Source: a virus. From it: a stretch of 39,974 nucleotides of DNA. The position numbers were made by a program, and so were the translations under genes. This document shows positions 31,313-36,676 of the stretch, in pieces (the stretch's first letter is position 1; every line of letters starts with the position of its first letter). Below the pieces are notes generated by a model. That model worked only from the letters and a program-made list of their open reading frames with translations, was not told the origin of the DNA and ran no database searches. The stretch is from IMG/VR virus record IMGVR_UViG_3300030329_003574, positions 1 through 39,974 of that record; one strand, 5' to 3'.

Positions 31313-31651
31313 CTACCGATTCTCTACTAATTTTTCACACTCCTCGAGAGTATAGTGATTACTTTTAAAGAATTTGTCCCTTTCAATATGTAGTCCAAAC
31401 GGAGGCACTTTTAAATTTTCAAGTTCATCCATTGAAATACTACCTAAATCCCAATCCGAAATTTTAGCCCCACCGAACGCGATATTGTTCGCGGGATTTA
31501 ATTCCGTCAGAAACCAAAACCCTCGTCCCGTAGGATTGAACAACTTTACAACGGCCTTGAAACTTTTTTGTCCCTGCGCCACCTCGTTCTCTTTAAAGTT
31601 TTTAATTAGTTTTTCTCTAATCTCTTTTGTAAGTAATAACATTTTTTTCAT
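31313..31651 (-). CDS. DUF2958 protein
   Basis: A 112-residue protein with KLFNPTGRGFWFLTELNPAN and FGGAKISDWDLGSISMDELE, then FGLHIERDKFF, the conserved K.F.P.....W..TE......FGL......E.G..S..EL......IERD pattern of DUF2958. These small proteins are found on plasmids and phages; the role is not known, with an antirestriction-type link only suggested for some. Element copy 2 sits 11 bases upstream. Confidence 0.75.
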   Translation of the reverse strand: MKKMLLLTKEIREKLIKNFKENEVAQGQKSFKAVVKLFNPTGRGFWFLTELNPANNIAFGGAKISDWDLGSISMDELENLKVPPFGLHIERDKFFKSNHYTLEECEKLVENR

Positions 31652-31662
31652 AAGTCTCCTTT

Positions 31663-31684
31663 TCTATTGTCTTATCATATCCCA
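31663..31684 (-). promoter_or_regulatory. 22-bp conserved element, copy 2
   Basis: Same bases as copy 1, 11 bases from the ATG at 31651, with AAGGAG inside the remaining gap. With three copies always on the coding strand just before a start, chance is unlikely. Confidence 0.7.
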
Positions 31685-31752
31685 TACTAAAATCAAACGA
31701 AAAAATTCGTAGGATTACAGGAGGTTCTTGCCTCGTGGCGCAAGTCATAGCA

Positions 31753-31874
31753 TAGAATTATTTTAAACTAGTTCCAATCAGAACGACACGAGACGGCATT
31801 GTCCTGCCGGGGGGCACAAAGCTAGTTTAGAATGATTCTAAACTGGTTGTAATAAGAACGACACGAGACGGCAT
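31753..31874. repeat. 47-bp direct repeat pair, 75-base period
   Basis: Bases 31753-31799 and 31828-31874 align without gaps with six mismatches of 47. Both end in AGAACGACACGAGACGGCAT, which is identical. The second copy starts in an 17-base palindrome (31826-31842), the first copy has a decayed version. Nothing codes here: the 31685-31873 stretch has no supported gene. Forms the left edge of the GC-rich island. Confidence 0.8.
31824..31844. promoter_or_regulatory. Perfect dyad operator-like palindrome
   Basis: AGTTTAGAAT-G-ATTCTAAACT gives 10-bp arms around one base. Its core TTTAGAATGATTCTAAA fits, as I remember it, the consensus of the Irr iron-control element (TTTRGAAYNRTTCYAAA) used by alphaproteobacteria. 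It lies in the left repeat pair, 170 bases before the DUF2958 gene and just beyond the membrane peptide gene. Regulator identity is inference. Confidence 0.5.
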
Positions 31875-31978
31875 CAGAAGGGCATGCCCCGCTGCAGGAG
31901 CCACCAGCATGCCAGTAGGATCAGCAGCAGGCCTCCCGAGAACGAGGGCATAAGAAACAGGACGATGGCGATGAACAT
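31874..31978 (-). CDS. 34-residue hydrophobic membrane peptide in GC-rich DNA
   Basis: ATG at 31978 follows the stop of the upstream gene by 8 bases. The product MFIAIVLFLMPSFSGGLLLI continues LLACWWLLQRGMPF, a hydrophobic hairpin or single helix with almost no charge. Local GC is about 58 percent (70 of 120 bases, hand-counted), unlike neighbours. Ribosome-site match is weak (AAGGTAG). The stop ends at the left repeat. May be a toxin-like or membrane-acting peptide; the role is unknown. Confidence 0.5.
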   Translation of the reverse strand: MFIAIVLFLMPSFSGGLLLILLACWWLLQRGMPF

Positions 31979-31986
31979 AATCAACG

Positions 31987-32166
31987 TCACGCTACCTTCT
32001 TTCCCACTAGTATTCTTACTCCCTGCTTTTTCCAGGGCTCGGCCAGCAGTGCCAGCTCAGCACGCAATGTATGGAGCTGCTCAGTTGTAATATTAGCGAC
32101 GGTTACCGGGATCTTGGCCTTCTTGATTCTCTTTGGTTTATAGCTATAGCTTTTTGTAAATGGCAT
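31987..32166 (-). CDS. 59-residue basic protein behind the tandem RNA leader
   Basis: Start ATG at 32166 follows AAAGGAGGATAAG, a full ribosome site; an in-frame ATG upstream at 32202 lacks one. The product starts MPFTKSYSYKPKRIKKAKIP, then VTVANITTEQLHTLRAELAL and ends VRILVGKKVA. The middle helix and Lys/Arg ends suggest nucleic-acid binding. GC is well above the phage average. It is the first gene below the 344-base structured leader and its promoter, so it is probably controlled through that RNA. No family recognised. Confidence 0.7.
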   Translation of the reverse strand: MPFTKSYSYKPKRIKKAKIPVTVANITTEQLHTLRAELALLAEPWKKQGVRILVGKKVA

Positions 32167-32196
32167 CTTATCCTCCTTTAATTTACCTTTCATCAG

Positions 32197-32224
32197 GGGC
32201 ACCGTACCGCTAGGTCCGGTGCCC
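32197..32224 (-). promoter_or_regulatory. Hairpin just before the ribosome site of 32166
   Basis: On the minus strand GGGCACCG and CGGTGCCC pair over 8 bp; past one mismatch, three further pairs (ACC/GGT) close a TAGC loop. It ends 58 bases before the start codon. With no U tract it is not a standard terminator and could instead control access of ribosomes. Confidence 0.7.
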
Positions 32225-32568
32225 GTTTAGTCAGTTGTTAAGGCTCGTATACCAGGAGCCGTAGTCAAGCAAAGTGCATCGCGCTTCAAAGCTTTAAGGG
32301 TATGACCCGTCTCTACTTGACCCCAGACCCGAAGTGAATTGTACCATCGAGGTTTATCGGTGATCAACCGACCTCTAGGCACGCATGCCATCGGATCAGG
32401 ACTCAAGTTTGGCCAAGTTTACGGAATGCTATCACCACGTTTAAGGCAAATCTTGGCAGAGCCGCTTAACTTGACCCCAGAACCAAGTATACCTACCAGC
32501 TAGCAGTCGGTCGGTTTAACAAGATACTAGCGATCTCTCACCGCTTGGTTCAGGGCTCAAGCTTTCTT
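32225..32568 (-). ncRNA. Tandem structured RNA, two 154-base units
   Basis: Between the promoter at 32575-32604 and the gene at 32166 no gene fits. Unit A closes by CUUGAGCCCUGAACCAAG (32544-32561) with CUUGGUUCUGGGGUCAAG (32470-32487), 16 of 18 pairs. Unit B closes by CUUGAGUCCUGAUCCGA (32391-32407) with UCGGGUCUGGGGUCAAG (32316-32332), 15 of 17. Both 5' and 3' arms repeat at exactly 154 bases. Each stem has the same G-G and U-U mismatches at positions 6 and 10. Position 16 changes A-U to G-C and position 13 A-U to U-G, while position 7 changes C-G to U-G; the wobbles exist only in minus-strand RNA. Inside unit B are GGCA/UGCC (32376-32387 area) and GAGGU/ACCUC hairpins; unit A has AGUAU/AUACU. 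Other small stems follow (GGCTC/GAGCC, 32242-32260). It looks like a two-domain leader RNA; ligand or partner unknown. Confidence 0.7.
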
Positions 32569-32574
32569 ATGAAC

Positions 32575-32604
32575 GTTATATAAGACCAGATGGGAGGATG
32601 TCAA
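32575..32604 (-). promoter_or_regulatory. Sigma70 promoter of the structured leader
   Basis: The minus strand has a perfect TTGACA (32599-32604), then 18 bases and TATAAC (32575-32580; alternatively TATATA at 16). Transcription would begin near 32568 and enter the tandem RNA immediately. Its orientation agrees with the strand bias of the RNA covariation. Confidence 0.7.
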
Positions 32605-32698
32605 GAACTATTTTTATAATTTTTTCCATCACACCCAAAGCTCCAGCTCACTAGAAGTTCCTGTGCCCCCGCTCACCGCTCAGTCCGCGGGGATGCTG

Positions 32699-32850
32699 TT
32701 GTAGTTCTTATCCGAGAAACGTGATTTATGAAAACGACAAACGAGCTTCGGCACCACCAGTTCCGCCGGTGACTGAGCTCCTAGCACAGCCTCCGCGGGG
32801 CGATTGTAGTTCTTGTACGAGAAACGAGATTTATGAAAACGACAAACGAG
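32699..32850. repeat. 47-bp direct repeats, 105-base period, GC-rich
   Basis: Bases 32699-32745 and 32804-32850 agree in 44 of 47 positions. Each is preceded by TCCGCGGGG (3-base gap difference). Both end in GAAAACGACAAACGAG. A weaker third version, GAGAAACGAGGTTTCAGTAA followed by ACGAGG, is at 33016-33041 inside the nuclease gene. The stretch 32605-32851 has no convincing gene; the plus-strand frame through the repeats reads them twice and is likely chance. Confidence 0.8.
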
Positions 32851-32851
32851 A

Positions 32852-33346
32852 TCAGGAGATCCGTGCTAGATCCAGCTCCGTCAGGCTGCCGGTGCCATCC
32901 CTTACCATATCCGCGAACCGAGATTCTCTAACGAGGGAACGAGAACGAGAGCTACGCTGCTGAAGGAGCTCCCAGATGGCATCCTGGAAGGCGGGCCAGT
33001 GTACTGGAGTCGAGAACGAGAAACGAGGTTTCAGTAAACGAGGATCCGAGAACGCGGACACCGGTCTGTACAGTTTGTAAGCACTCTCCAAGAGGGAGTG
33101 ATTGCAGATCAAAACAATACCACCAAAGTGTAAATGTTTATTTATCCAACTAATTTGCCATTTAGAAAGCTTTGGATACTTGACCTTGTCTGATTTTAGT
33201 TCCATCCAAAAACCAGTTCCATTCATACACCCATTAAAGTCAGGTATGCCATTAATTGTTTTAGATTCTATGCGAGTAAAATGTATTTGATTACAGTTCT
33301 TTTGAATCAATCTAGATAGCTTTGACTCTCGTTTTTTTGTTGCCAT
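32852..33346 (-). CDS. PD-(D/E)XK nuclease with GC-rich C-terminal extension
   Basis: A 164-residue protein. Residues 30-85 are a VRR-NUC / resolvase-like nuclease core: GIPDFNGC with D36 and GFWMELKSDK with E49-x-K51 form the metal-binding triad. INKHLHFGGIVLICN is the following strand. From about residue 95 the protein changes to Arg/Ser-rich sequence (RSSRSRSLVRESRF) encoded by GC-rich DNA carrying ACGAG-type repeats, so the tail has a different base history from the core. Probably cuts branched or foreign DNA. The core is intact, so activity is plausible. Confidence 0.7.
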   Translation of the reverse strand: MATKKRESKLSRLIQKNCNQIHFTRIESKTINGIPDFNGCMNGTGFWMELKSDKVKYPKLSKWQISWINKHLHFGGIVLICNHSLLESAYKLYRPVSAFSDPRLLKPRFSFSTPVHWPAFQDAIWELLQQRSSRSRSLVRESRFADMVRDGTGSLTELDLARIS

Positions 33347-33353
33347 AATGAAG

Positions 33354-33650
33354 TCAGTTTTTGATTTTTTCTTTGCTTAAAATACAGCCCAAAGGGAAGA
33401 TGTTTGTATCACTAAACACCGCTTCTTTCTCATCAAATGTAGCGAATGAAGTCAGGGTCTTTTTCTTTTTATCAATTTTATATATGTAGCCCTGTGAAAT
33501 CATAGTGCAACACTCAAGCTTGTCCATCTCCTCTTCGTTCTTGTGACCAGCGTCCCCGGTGATATCAATCCATCTTATTTTGTAGAAATAGTATTTCTTC
33601 TTACCGACAATGGCATTTTTGTATTTACTTTTTTTTCGTCGCTTTGACAT
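33354..33650 (-). CDS. Conserved small phage protein
   Basis: A 98-residue basic protein, KKYYFYKIRWIDITGDAGHK then CCTMISQGYIYKIDKKKKTL and FSDTNIFPLGCILSKEKI. The [YW]..[VI]RW.DI.GDAGH pattern is common in marine phage genes and is unassigned. Overlaps by 26 bases a frame at 33625-33765. Likely cytoplasmic. Function unknown. Confidence 0.65.
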   Translation of the reverse strand: MSKRRKKSKYKNAIVGKKKYYFYKIRWIDITGDAGHKNEEEMDKLECCTMISQGYIYKIDKKKKTLTSFATFDEKEAVFSDTNIFPLGCILSKEKIKN

Positions 33651-33765
33651 TTACTTCTCCAACCATAGTCTTTATGTCAGGGTTATGCACCTCATTAAAT
33701 AAAGTTATAAATGATGACCAATTATAACTTTTGAGATATTTCTTTTGTCTCTGGCTTAACTTCAA
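33625..33765 (-). CDS. Possible 46-residue gene with TTG start
   Basis: A frame open across the 71-base space between terminase small subunit stop (33722) and the start at 33650. It encodes SYNWSSFITLFNEVHNPDIK and TMVGEVNVKATKKK. Codons look natural, but no ATG serves and TTG at 33765 has no clear ribosome site; the first third lies over the terminase gene. Gene packing suggests something is here; real only if a start exists. Confidence 0.35.
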   Translation of the reverse strand: MKLSQRQKKYLKSYNWSSFITLFNEVHNPDIKTMVGEVNVKATKKK

Positions 33766-34249
33766 TCGTTTTGGCGTTGAAGCCGTCGATCTTGTTTGAA
33801 AGCTCTTTGAGTTTCTTTTCAAGCTCTGCACGTGACATACCCTCCAATCCTGATACTCTAACTTCTTTCTTATCAATATATAGACCAGCTAATTGTCCTG
33901 ACCTGTATTCTGCATTTACAGCTGCTGAGTATTGTTTATTCTCTGCTGCCAAGTCAGCATATCTTTCTAATCTTCTATATCTTCTAATTTTATTTCTCTC
34001 GTATTTAGAGGATGCCTCATCTAATTTTTTATCTAAGTATTTACAAATGTGTGGATTTAATTTTCTATTGGTTAATCTGCTTGCTATTACAGAGTAATCA
34101 TTATCGTTCTTACATTCATATTTTGCTTTTCTCAAAGCATCTGATTTAGTAATCTCACCCCAGTTTGCAACTAATATATCAACAAACATCTTTTGTTTTA
34201 TAGTTAAGTCCTTATCAGTTCTTAATTCTTTCTTTTTAAGGCCAGGCAT
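33722..34249 (-). CDS. Terminase small subunit-like protein
   Basis: A 175-residue protein. The N-terminal LTIKQKMFVDILVANWGEIT followed by KSDALRKAKYECKND and NPHICKYLDKKL matches the small terminase pattern LT.KQ..FV......G..T..AL..A.Y, with helix-turn-helix DNA recognition. The C-terminal half is coiled coil and suits oligomer formation. It should pick the packaging site. It lies 4 kb upstream of the large subunit, with the GC-rich island between them. Confidence 0.7.
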   Translation of the reverse strand: MPGLKKKELRTDKDLTIKQKMFVDILVANWGEITKSDALRKAKYECKNDNDYSVIASRLTNRKLNPHICKYLDKKLDEASSKYERNKIRRYRRLERYADLAAENKQYSAAVNAEYRSGQLAGLYIDKKEVRVSGLEGMSRAELEKKLKELSNKIDGFNAKTIEVKPETKEISQKL

Positions 34250-34713
34250 TAGTTAGGTGCCTTACCAGATAGTTCTTTTTGCATAATAGCTTGGGCCTTC
34301 TTACCTAAATTTTTTCTGTAAGTTCTCAACTGTCTCATACCCGTAATCATTATAGACTGAATTGTTCTTGTTTTACTTAAACCTTCTGATAATTTTTTTC
34401 TATACACTGGGCTAACTTTAGGTCCAAATCTTACCTTCCTTGTTCTTCCTATAACATCATATCCTTTTTTAACTTTTTTCTTCATTTCATTACTAATGAT
34501 AGAAGCTTTTGCTTCTTGTTTATCTAATTTTTTTAAAGCATTTTTGAATGTTTTTCTGTACTTTATTGGATCTGGTTTAGCATAAATATTGTTTATTTCT
34601 TTTATTTTATCGGCTATTTGTTTTTTAACCTCAGGACGTTTCATAAAGACTTTCACGGCTCGACCACCAAGTCCTTTTATAGCACCACCTAAAAAATATT
34701 TTCCTGTTTTCAT
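34249..34713 (-). CDS. Basic protein, MK..K.FLGGAIKG start
   Basis: A 154-residue Lys/Arg-rich protein. MKTGKYFLGGAIKGLGGRAV at the start resembles 34716-35108 (MKTRKMLVGGLLSKGIKM) and 22449-22676. The rest is helical and positively charged (GRTRKVRFGPKVSPVYRKKL). Overlaps small terminase by one base. Possible packaged or DNA-associated protein. Unknown family. Confidence 0.6.
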   Translation of the reverse strand: MKTGKYFLGGAIKGLGGRAVKVFMKRPEVKKQIADKIKEINNIYAKPDPIKYRKTFKNALKKLDKQEAKASIISNEMKKKVKKGYDVIGRTRKVRFGPKVSPVYRKKLSEGLSKTRTIQSIMITGMRQLRTYRKNLGKKAQAIMQKELSGKAPN

Positions 34714-34715
34714 AA

Positions 34716-35108
34716 TTAATAACCTCTTTTAGCTAACTTGGGTTGGATCATCAATCCACCTTTAAAATTCTTTTTAACTTTTTTTCCCTCAATCATTGCT
34801 TCTTTTTTTGCTTTTTGCTTTTTAAGGAATAAGTTCAATCTATTTTTAGCAACTGTCATTACCTTCGTGGCTTTTTTCTTAAACGTAGGATCTTTAAACC
34901 CTTGGCCTTGTGCAATCTTTTTATTAATTAAATTTACATATTTTTTTAGGCCTCTCGCTTTTTGGGTATTAATATCAAATCTAGATGCCCCAACTTCTCT
35001 CCCAAGTTCAGTTAATTTTCTTAAAGCTTTTTTGGATGCAGGATCTTTGTAGATCATTTTAATGCCTTTTGACAATAAACCACCCACTAACATTTTTCTA
35101 GTTTTCAT
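34716..35108 (-). CDS. Basic protein, GGLLSKGIKM start
   Basis: A 130-residue basic protein. MKTRKMLVGGLLSKGIKMIY at the start shares its GGLL.KGIKM.YK with 22449-22676; the end GGLMIQPKLAKRGY is another tail type seen in marine phage proteins. The central part is Lys-rich and helical. It is the first gene after the iteron region and has TATAAT only eight bases upstream. Function unknown. Confidence 0.65.
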   Translation of the reverse strand: MKTRKMLVGGLLSKGIKMIYKDPASKKALRKLTELGREVGASRFDINTQKARGLKKYVNLINKKIAQGQGFKDPTFKKKATKVMTVAKNRLNLFLKKQKAKKEAMIEGKKVKKNFKGGLMIQPKLAKRGY

Positions 35109-35116
35109 AATTTTTT

Positions 35117-35145
35117 ATTATATAGATTTCTACAACCTATTTAAA
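35117..35145 (-). promoter_or_regulatory. Promoter of gene 35108
   Basis: Minus strand: TTTAAA, 17 bases, TATAAT (35117-35122). The ATG is 8 bases after the box, so the transcript would be nearly leaderless. A perfect -10 with fair -35; the same near-leaderless geometry is found at 3878. Confidence 0.45.
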
Positions 35146-35185
35146 CCTGACCCTATAGAGAATTTTGCCCTTCCGTAAGACGTTG

Positions 35186-35289
35186 TGGTGGGTCTAGACC
35201 CACCAGAGGGACACCTATAGACCCACCTTAAATTGACCTACTATTGTTGGTATACAACAATAATAGTAAATAGACCCATGAGACCCACC
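35186..35289. repeat. Iterons AGACCCACC around a perfect palindrome
   Basis: AGACCCACC occurs at 35196, 35219 and 35281, with AGACCCATG at 35272, all on the plus strand; an inverted copy at 35187 makes the 20-base palindrome 35186-35205 with GGTCTAGACC centre. A second dyad, TATTGTTG-GTATA-CAACAATA, lies at 35243-35263. Repeated sites near the polymerase-side genes suggest an origin or a repressor cluster. No gene is visible in 35109-35581. Confidence 0.65.
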
Positions 35290-35335
35290 TGTTTAGGCCG
35301 CCTACATAAATGTGTTAATGACTCTGAAATATCTA

Positions 35336-35411
35336 TATAATAGATTTTACATCTGTAAATTGTGTGATATAAATATCACATAACTAGTCCCAAGTTTCCC
35401 CTTGGGTTTTT
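35336..35411 (+). ncRNA. Possible short plus-strand RNA
   Basis: TATAAT at 35336-35341 has only a weak -35, but it is followed on the same strand by TTACA-TC-TGTAA, a perfect hairpin TGTGATAT-AA-ATATCACA (35363-35380) and a terminator (35389-35411). No reading frame lies between. The start is uncertain; the RNA would be about 65 nt, or 130 nt if it reads on to the next terminator. Confidence 0.3.
35389..35411 (+). terminator. Plus-strand terminator, 6-bp stem
   Basis: CCCAAG-TTTCCC-CTTGGG is followed by five T on the plus strand. A short but complete intrinsic terminator, acting on transcripts toward higher coordinates. Confidence 0.6.
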
Positions 35412-35443
35412 ACGTAAAGTTATCTTTTAGTTATAACCTTTCG

Positions 35444-35476
35444 CCCTGGTTGGTTAACCCCAACCAGGGTTTTTTT
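35444..35476 (+). terminator. Strong plus-strand terminator, 10-bp stem
   Basis: CCCTGGTTGG-TTAACC-CCAACCAGGG is followed by seven T on the plus strand, a near-ideal intrinsic terminator. All neighbouring large genes are on the minus strand, so it must serve a plus-strand transcript from 35109-35440 or insulate the next plus-strand microgene. Confidence 0.85.
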
Positions 35477-35581
35477 GTTTCCGGTGTCCGGTGTTCTGTG
35501 TTATAAGATACATATGGGCAACTCCAGTGAAAACCTCCCTCAATGTGTTTCTAGGATTGCCCTAAGATATAGGAGACCACC

Positions 35582-35656
35582 ATGAACCAATTAGATTATT
35601 TTAATATAGGAACGTTTATTATAATAGTTATATTAATCGTATTACACTTGGCCTAA
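35582..35656 (+). CDS. 24-residue membrane peptide on plus strand
   Basis: ATG at 35582 follows ATATAGGAGACCACC, an AGGAG ribosome site at a good distance. Product begins MNQLDYFNI, has one hydrophobic helix GTFIIIVILIVLHLA and stops. Its stop codon overlaps the convergent minus-strand stop by two bases. Start and helix quality make it likely real. It is one of several membrane microproteins here. Confidence 0.6.
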   Translation: MNQLDYFNIGTFIIIVILIVLHLA

Positions 35657-35868
35657 GTAGGCTCTTCACCACCACACACATAACCGATCACTTGCTTACC
35701 TTTATACTCATGATAATAATGATTAGAGAATAGTTTTCTCTGTTTAGTTTCAGTCACTCTAACATTGTAATGATACCAAGATTCACAGGGTAAAAAGATT
35801 TCAAAACTGTCCATCTCAATTTTACCAAATGTAGTTAAATACAGTAAAGTAATTATTATAGGCTTCAT
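35653..35868 (-). CDS. Small exported protein
   Basis: A 71-residue protein. MKPIIITLLYLTTFGKIEMD is a signal-like start, and the mature part has FLPCESWYHYNVRVTETKQR and QVIGYVCGGEEPT, with two cysteines that may pair. Many marine phages have small exported proteins ending in IG[YF][IV]CG. Its start overlaps the lipoprotein stop (ATGA). Role unknown. Confidence 0.65.
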   Translation of the reverse strand: MKPIIITLLYLTTFGKIEMDSFEIFLPCESWYHYNVRVTETKQRKLFSNHYYHEYKGKQVIGYVCGGEEPT

Positions 35869-35987
35869 TTCATATTTCCCGTAGTAATTCTAACTACAGT
35901 AATCCAAGGGTTATATTCCCTATGCTCATTAGACTTCGCACATCCTACAAGAACCACAACCACTAAACTAAGACAAAAAATTCTCAT
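35865..35987 (-). CDS. 40-residue lipoprotein
   Basis: ATG at 35987. MRIFCLSLVVVVLVGC then AKSNEHREYN: a short basic start, hydrophobic core and lipobox LVGC, so cysteine 16 should be lipidated after cleavage. The mature part is only 25 residues. It lies between a membrane-active peptide gene and an exported protein. It could be a small o-spanin-like partner, but other uses are possible. Confidence 0.7.
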   Translation of the reverse strand: MRIFCLSLVVVVLVGCAKSNEHREYNPWITVVRITTGNMK

Positions 35988-36059
35988 TCATTTCCAACCC
36001 ATTAATTTTAGCAGCCATTGTTCTATTTTATCTATTAATTTCATTATAAATTTTTTCAT
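35988..36059 (-). CDS. 23-residue amphipathic peptide
   Basis: ATG at 36059 overlaps the upstream stop (ATGA). The product MKKFIMKLIDKIEQWLLKLM ends GWK, alternating Lys/Asp/Glu and Ile/Leu/Trp/Met in helical phase. It resembles the peptide at 16066-16134 in design, not in sequence. Such helices lie on membranes. Its stop is directly before the lipoprotein start. Confidence 0.55.
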   Translation of the reverse strand: MKKFIMKLIDKIEQWLLKLMGWK

Positions 36060-36457
36060 GTACTTTTAAAATCCAATTTCTTCTTAATCATATCTATCCT
36101 TTTTTTAACAGATCTTCTCTCTTCTTTCGAATCAGCAGCTCGATAGTTAGCATACTCATTTTTATAATCTATCCAATATCTTTGTACTTCTGTAAATACA
36201 ATTATCTTTTCATCTAAACATTTTCTATAACGATTGTGTACCATATCAGGATCTAGGCCTGCATAATAGCAGATATCTTCAAAATCTTTACTTTTATCCA
36301 GGAACCATTCATGTGCATCTTTCTTATAATAGGCTTCATTTTTACCACCTAAGGTATATAAACAATCCTCAAAAGCTTGAATAATTATAGCTTGGTATAA
36401 CCTGACACCATTTGGTTTAGGTTGTCTTACAAATTCAGTAGCAATATTAGTGCCCAT
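36056..36457 (-). CDS. Conserved marine-phage protein
   Basis: Start placed at the ATG 36457 (MGTNIATEFVRQPKPNG); an ATG ten codons earlier at 36487 would add residues that are only the shadow of the upstream gene. The product (133 residues) has RLYQAIIIQAFEDCLYTLGG and AHEWFLDKSKDFEDICYYAG, a pattern shared by many cyanophages (RL.QA.I.QA.EDA......AH.WF). Helical, soluble. Role unknown. Confidence 0.65.
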   Translation of the reverse strand: MGTNIATEFVRQPKPNGVRLYQAIIIQAFEDCLYTLGGKNEAYYKKDAHEWFLDKSKDFEDICYYAGLDPDMVHNRYRKCLDEKIIVFTEVQRYWIDYKNEYANYRAADSKEERRSVKKRIDMIKKKLDFKST

Positions 36458-36647
36458 GATTTTTAATAAGTATGGAGAGCATGTCATAGTAGAACAACCT
36501 TAAAGAATTAGAATTAACTTTATTCTCGTACTCCTCATGAAGATCTTCCATGAGTCGAGTTTTGGCCATACCGTTCATCTTTTTTACAGATTTGAAGTCA
36601 ATGATTGGGAGTTCATCATCGAAGAACATTTGCATAGCCACCAGCAT
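36447..36647 (-). CDS. Small protein of unknown function
   Basis: A 66-residue protein, MLVAMQMFFDDELPIIDFKS, then helical Lys/Glu sequence and FYYDMLSILIKNHGH. Overlaps the next gene by a few codons. No domain found. The start codon is uncertain because no clear ribosome site exists. Confidence 0.5.
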   Translation of the reverse strand: MLVAMQMFFDDELPIIDFKSVKKMNGMAKTRLMEDLHEEYENKVNSNSLRLFYYDMLSILIKNHGH

Positions 36648-36676
36648 TGAAAAGACATGGATGTGGGAGCTGGCGA

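Noticed and set aside
32188-32224. Hammerhead-like CUGAUGA after the hairpin at 32197-32224
   Set aside because: No stem II, no GAAA partner and no cleavage triplet in the right place, so the core motif is chance.
32721-32963. Plus-strand 80-codon frame through the 47-bp repeats
   Set aside because: It reads the same DNA repeat twice, has no ribosome site and no family-like sequence; nuclease coding on the minus strand explains part of it.
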